Assembly (NCBI RefSeq): GCF_039613825.1
Contig: NZ_CP154826.1
Location: 2,232,001 to 2,296,000, forward strand
Direction of reading: 5' to 3'
DNA from: Diaminobutyricibacter sp. McL0608
GTDB lineage: Bacteria > Actinomycetota > Actinomycetes > Actinomycetales > Microbacteriaceae
DNA: 64,000 nucleotides
Part shown: positions 61,238 through 64,000 of the stretch, piece by piece
How positions within the stretch are numbered: position 1 is the first letter of the stretch
How the letters are laid out: every line of letters begins with the position of its first letter
Program-made: the position numbers and the translations under genes
The notes under the pieces: generated by a model
Told to the model about the DNA's origin: nothing
What the model saw: only the letters and a program-made list of their open reading frames with translations
The model's database searches: none

Positions 61238-61876
61238 ATGTCCACGGATTCGAAGCGCCGACCGTACGATTCCCGCGCACGTCGCGCGCAGGCGCACCGC
61301 AACCGAGCCGCGATCCTCCAGTCCGCCCGCAAGCGCTTCCTCGCCGACGGCTACGCTGCGACCACCATCGCGACGATCGCCGACGACGCCCAGCTCTCGA
61401 TCGACACGGTCTACAAGACCTTCGGCGGCAAAGGCGGACTGGTCCGGGCAATCTACGACGAAAGCCTCCTCGGCAGCGAGGCGACGGCCGCACCGCTCCG
61501 GTCCGACGCGCTGCAGGACGGAGAAGCGGATGCACGCGCAGTCGTCCGCGGCTGGGGCGCGCTGACGGCGGAGGTCGCCCCGATGGTGGCGCCCATCCAC
61601 CTCCTGGTCCGCGACGCGGCTGCATCCGATACCGAGATGGCCGCGCTCCTGCGCGACAGCGACGACAGCCGTCGCGCGCGGATGCGGCACAACGCACTGT
61701 CGCTGGCCGACCGCGGCCGGCTCAGGCCGGGAATCACGCTGGAGGAGGCGACCGACATCATGTGGGCGCTCAGTTCGCCCGAGCTGTTCGAGCTGCTGGT
61801 ACTCCGAGCCGGCTGGTCGCCCGAGCGTTTCGGACGCTACGTCGCCGAATCGCTCGAGTCCGCACTTCTCCCCTGA
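61238..61876 (+). CDS. TetR/AcrR family regulator
   Basis: 212 residues from the ATG at 61238, the codon 7 nt after TAGAAT (61225-61230), which implies a leaderless mRNA; an ATG at 61229 lies inside the tandem repeats. The N-terminal helix-turn-helix is typical: RAAILQSARKRFLADGYAATTIATIADDAQLSIDTVYKTFGGKGGLVRAIY. The C-terminal ligand domain is unassigned, with DVYRxxF-like positions replaced. It is divergent from the NTF2/NmrA operon, which it probably represses together with its own promoter through the 19-bp repeats. Confidence 0.9.
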   Translation: MSTDSKRRPYDSRARRAQAHRNRAAILQSARKRFLADGYAATTIATIADDAQLSIDTVYKTFGGKGGLVRAIYDESLLGSEATAAPLRSDALQDGEADARAVVRGWGALTAEVAPMVAPIHLLVRDAAASDTEMAALLRDSDDSRRARMRHNALSLADRGRLRPGITLEEATDIMWALSSPELFELLVLRAGWSPERFGRYVAESLESALLP

Positions 61877-61904
61877 TCGCGGGCGGGGGTACAGACTTGA
61901 GCAC

Positions 61905-62222
61905 ATGGGATCACTGACCTACGGCGAAACGCAGACATTCGAGTTCGATGACCGAATGCTCAGCCACATGAAGCTCGCCATCGTGGCGAAGCTGCTGCGC
62001 CACGAGAGCTTCCTCCTCAACTGGTCCCTGCCGCCCGACAAGGGATCCGGCCGGATCAGCCTGTGGATAAGCAGGGAATCCCAGCTCACGTTCCGCTTCG
62101 TTGGAAGCCGGCCGCCGTCGATCAACCTGCGCTGGATCGAGGCGCTCACCGCGACCTCCGTGCGGACCGGTGGGATGCAGGTCATGGACGAGGCCGACGC
62201 GGAGATGATGCTGACCGCCTGA
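61905..62222 (+). CDS. Small conserved Microbacteriaceae protein (DUF7882-like), second copy
   Basis: 105 residues. It shares with the 37511 gene the opening MGSLTYGETQTFEFDDRMLSHMKLAIVAKLLR, the FVGSRPPSINLRWIEALT block and its length without the basic tail. No ligase or catalytic motif is visible. It lies 28 nt downstream of the TetR gene on the same strand and ends 4 nt before the convergent second TetR. Function unknown, but two copies in one window imply family expansion. Confidence 0.75.
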   Translation: MGSLTYGETQTFEFDDRMLSHMKLAIVAKLLRHESFLLNWSLPPDKGSGRISLWISRESQLTFRFVGSRPPSINLRWIEALTATSVRTGGMQVMDEADAEMMLTA

Positions 62223-62226
62223 CAGG

Positions 62227-62787
62227 TCAGGGACGCGGCACGAAGGCCGCGCGGAAGATCGACCGCGCTTGCGCTCCCACGCCTGCTCGTTCGTCCGCCG
62301 CGGTTCGCGCCAGCAGGAATGCGAGCATCGTGAACGCGAGCATGACGTCGGCACTCTCCACGTGCGAGCCGATCGTTCCCGCCGACTTGTCGCGGACCAG
62401 GATCGCGTCGACGACAGCGATCACCCGGTCGCTCAGGTGGTCCGCCCGAGGGTCCCCCACGCCCGATGAGACCACCTCGATGAGAGCAGTGGAGCCCAGT
62501 GCCTGCTCGGCGACCGCATCGAACAGGTCGCTCAGAGTCGCGTCCTCACGCGTGCCCAATGCCTCGAGTTCGGTGATGTTGTCGTCGAACACGGCCACGG
62601 CGAGGTCGAGGCGGTCGGGGAAGTGGCGATACAGGCTCCCTTGACCGACGCCCGCCCGGCGGGCGACAGCACTCAGGGGTGCGTTGTAGCCGGACTCCGC
62701 GAAGACCTCGCGCGCGGCCACGATCAGCGCGTGCCGGTTGGCCGGGCCCGCACTCGGCCCGCGATTCGTTTTCTTCGTGTCCGGCAC
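62227..62787 (-). CDS. TetR/AcrR family regulator
   Basis: 186 residues from a GTG at 62787. The helix-turn-helix NRHALIVAAREVFAESGYNAPLSAVARRAGVGQGSLYRHFPDRLDLAVAVFD is clear. The C-terminal domain (about 60-186) is the common effector-binding, dimerising part. Its start is 6 nt after TACGCT (minus strand), so the mRNA may be leaderless. It is divergent from the SDR gene, and a 24-bp palindrome sits in the 86-nt gap, so it very probably represses both. Confidence 0.9.
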   Translation of the reverse strand: MPDTKKTNRGPSAGPANRHALIVAAREVFAESGYNAPLSAVARRAGVGQGSLYRHFPDRLDLAVAVFDDNITELEALGTREDATLSDLFDAVAEQALGSTALIEVVSSGVGDPRADHLSDRVIAVVDAILVRDKSAGTIGSHVESADVMLAFTMLAFLLARTAADERAGVGAQARSIFRAAFVPRP

Positions 62788-62793
62788 GGGTGT

Positions 62794-62823
62794 AGCGTAC
62801 TACCGGACAATGATGTCCGGTAG
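62794..62823. promoter_or_regulatory. TetR operator palindrome and -10
   Basis: CTACCGGACA-ATGA-TGTCCGGTAG (62800-62823) is a perfect 24-bp palindrome with a 4-nt centre. It touches TACGCT (minus strand, 62794-62799), the probable -10 of the TetR gene, so bound repressor would block its own promoter and face the SDR promoter. Confidence 0.7.
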
Positions 62824-62873
62824 GAGCGACCCCTCAGACAGCGCTCCCCACAGAAACCAGGAGGAACACCCGC

Positions 62874-63941
62874 ATGGCCAAGACAACCCGACTCACCGGC
62901 GACTCGTCGATCGGAACCTGGCTCGACGATCCGATCGGCGGACCGATCATCAGCGAACTGCTCGCGCAGTCCGGCCAGGATGCGTCAGTCATGAAGCCCG
63001 TCCGCCGGCTCGCGCTGAAGCGACTGGTGAAGCTCAGCCAGGGCGCCTTCACCGCAGAGATGGTCGACCAGCTCGTACAAGGTGCCGCGGCCGCAGCATC
63101 CGCGCGGGGTGCCGAGACCGCCGGAGCGGGTGACGCAGCGGATGACGCCGAGCCGACCGAGCCGACAGCCGAGACCCCGGTGTGGGTCGAGAAGACCACG
63201 AACGGCCGCTTCAGCGGCAATACCGTCATCGTGACCGGTGCCGGTTCCGGAATCGGCCGCGCAACCGCATCCCGCGTCGCACGCGAAGGCGGCCGCGTGA
63301 TCGCGGTCGACATCTCGCAGCAGCGTCTCGACGAATTCGTCGCCGAGCACCCTCAGGCGCAGATCGTCCCCGTCGTCGGGGACATCACCGACGATGCCGC
63401 GATCGCATCGATCGTCGCCGCCGCGGGCGACAGGATCGACGCACTGGCGAACGTCGCCGGCATCATGGACAACATGACGCCCGTCCACGAGGTGGGCGAC
63501 GATGTCTGGAACCGGGTCTTCGCGATCAACGTCGTCGGCACGATGAAGCTGATGCGCGCCGTCGTTCCCACGATGCTCGCCCAGGCGTACGGATCGATCG
63601 TCAACATCGCGTCGGAGGCCGCCCTGCGCGGGTCTGCTGCAGGTGCTGCCTACACCGCGTCCAAGCATGCGGTCGCCGGCCTGACGAAGAGCAGTGCGTT
63701 CATGTACGGACCGAGCGGGATCCGCGTCAACGCGGTCGCCCCCGGCCCGACCATCACGAACATCCAGGCGAGCTTCGCTTCTCCTCTCGGAGCCGAACGC
63801 GTCCAGCTCGCCATGACCGTGCTGCCCGACCCGGTCGAGGCGGATGCTCTCGCCGCATCGATCACGTTCCTGCTTAGCGACGACGGCGTGAACATCAACG
63901 GCGTCATCCTGCCGTCCGACGGCGGCTGGTCAGCGGTCTGA
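62874..63941 (+). CDS. SDR oxidoreductase with long N-terminal extension
   Basis: 355 residues with AGGAGG 9 nt before the ATG. Residues 1-105 are an unusual extension (LTGDSSIGTWLDDPIGGPI, then a basic helix and a Glu/Ala/Pro linker) of a type I recall at the ends of some GH3 enzymes, so it may be a docking module; that is uncertain. Residues 110-355 form a classical SDR: VTGAGSGIGRATASRV, ANVAGIM (NAG variant), the catalytic Ser in NIASEAALRG and YTASK for Tyr-Lys. It probably oxidises or reduces an alcohol or ketone. Control by the divergent TetR is likely. Confidence 0.88.
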   Translation: MAKTTRLTGDSSIGTWLDDPIGGPIISELLAQSGQDASVMKPVRRLALKRLVKLSQGAFTAEMVDQLVQGAAAAASARGAETAGAGDAADDAEPTEPTAETPVWVEKTTNGRFSGNTVIVTGAGSGIGRATASRVAREGGRVIAVDISQQRLDEFVAEHPQAQIVPVVGDITDDAAIASIVAAAGDRIDALANVAGIMDNMTPVHEVGDDVWNRVFAINVVGTMKLMRAVVPTMLAQAYGSIVNIASEAALRGSAAGAAYTASKHAVAGLTKSSAFMYGPSGIRVNAVAPGPTITNIQASFASPLGAERVQLAMTVLPDPVEADALAASITFLLSDDGVNINGVILPSDGGWSAV

Positions 63942-63961
63942 ACCACCGCCTACGGGCAACA

Positions 63962-64000
63962 GAAATGGCTGGTGACGCACACTTGCGCACCAGCCATTTC
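63962..64000 (+). terminator. Hairpin terminator after the SDR gene
   Basis: GAAATGGCTGGTG (63962-63974) pairs perfectly with CACCAGCCATTTC (63988-64000) around a 13-nt loop with a further CGC/GCG pair. The window ends at the last stem base, so a T-run cannot be checked. Confidence 0.7.

Noticed and set aside
1-64000. CRISPR array, prophage, integrative element, tRNA or rRNA
   Set aside because: I found no repeat-spacer pattern, integrase, transposase, phage structural gene or tRNA cloverleaf; the 19-bp repeats at 61188 have no spacers.

Overview
The window is 64 kb of high-GC DNA from an actinobacterium, most probably a member of the Microbacteriaceae (Leifsonia-like). This rests on the G/C-ending codons, the word GGATGC/GCATCC recurring in nearly every gene, two small proteins of a family typical of Microbacteriaceae (37511-37891, 61905-62222), DUF2510 and SCO4848-type proteins, ATGA-coupled operons and several apparently leaderless promoters. 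It reads as ordinary chromosome. I see no rRNA, tRNA, CRISPR array, integrase, transposase or phage block.

Layout. 1-3031: a truncated gene coupled to a metallo-beta-lactamase-fold hydrolase, facing a DUF2235 hydrolase. 3100-8618: small repair proteins (Pyr_excise-like, HhH-GPD), SRPBCC and DUF2510 proteins and two oxidoreductases. 8672-15755: three secreted proteins with cell-wall-binding type 2 repeats (a nuclease fusion and two duplicated beta-propeller proteins) around a LigC-type DNA ligase. 15872-19128: a stand-alone LigD-type primase-polymerase operon ending in a frameshifted lipoprotein, and an EEP-family hydrolase. 19257-27262: lipase maturation factor, flavin oxidoreductases, GNAT enzyme, GAP and AI-2E membrane proteins. 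27346-31938: DUF2252, glutamate decarboxylase, aquaporin and a membrane protein. 32026-43855: methyltransferase, nucleoside hydrolase, Rieske-flavoprotein, NYN protein, zinc-independent L36, a GH15 glucodextranase, PHP protein and SDR. 43971-48650: a polyamine-type ABC importer. 48770-64000: ClpC-type unfoldase, penicillin-binding protein, SufS/SufU, MoaA, drug exporter, NmrA/NTF2 pair and two TetR regulators, one divergent from an SDR.

The most coherent new signal is regulatory. A 21-bp dyad (arms CATCAYCC and GGRTGATG around 5 nt) lies upstream of five genes: the AI-2E transporter, glutamate decarboxylase (leading into DUF2252), aquaporin, the membrane protein at 31294 and the PLDc_N/SHOCT protein at 49187. 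The -10-like hexamer follows the dyad after 20 nt in four of the five promoters and after 20-21 nt in the fifth. One site serves two divergent genes. This looks like a single activator's regulon for envelope, acid or osmotic stress. Other operators fit known regulators (a Zur box before the L36 gene, a HAIR/HspR box before clpC) or unknown ones (three ATTGG-N3-CCAAT dyads at 19138, 19-bp tandem repeats at 61188, a TetR palindrome at 62800). Several gene ends carry related intergenic hairpins that look like a dispersed family of bidirectional terminators.
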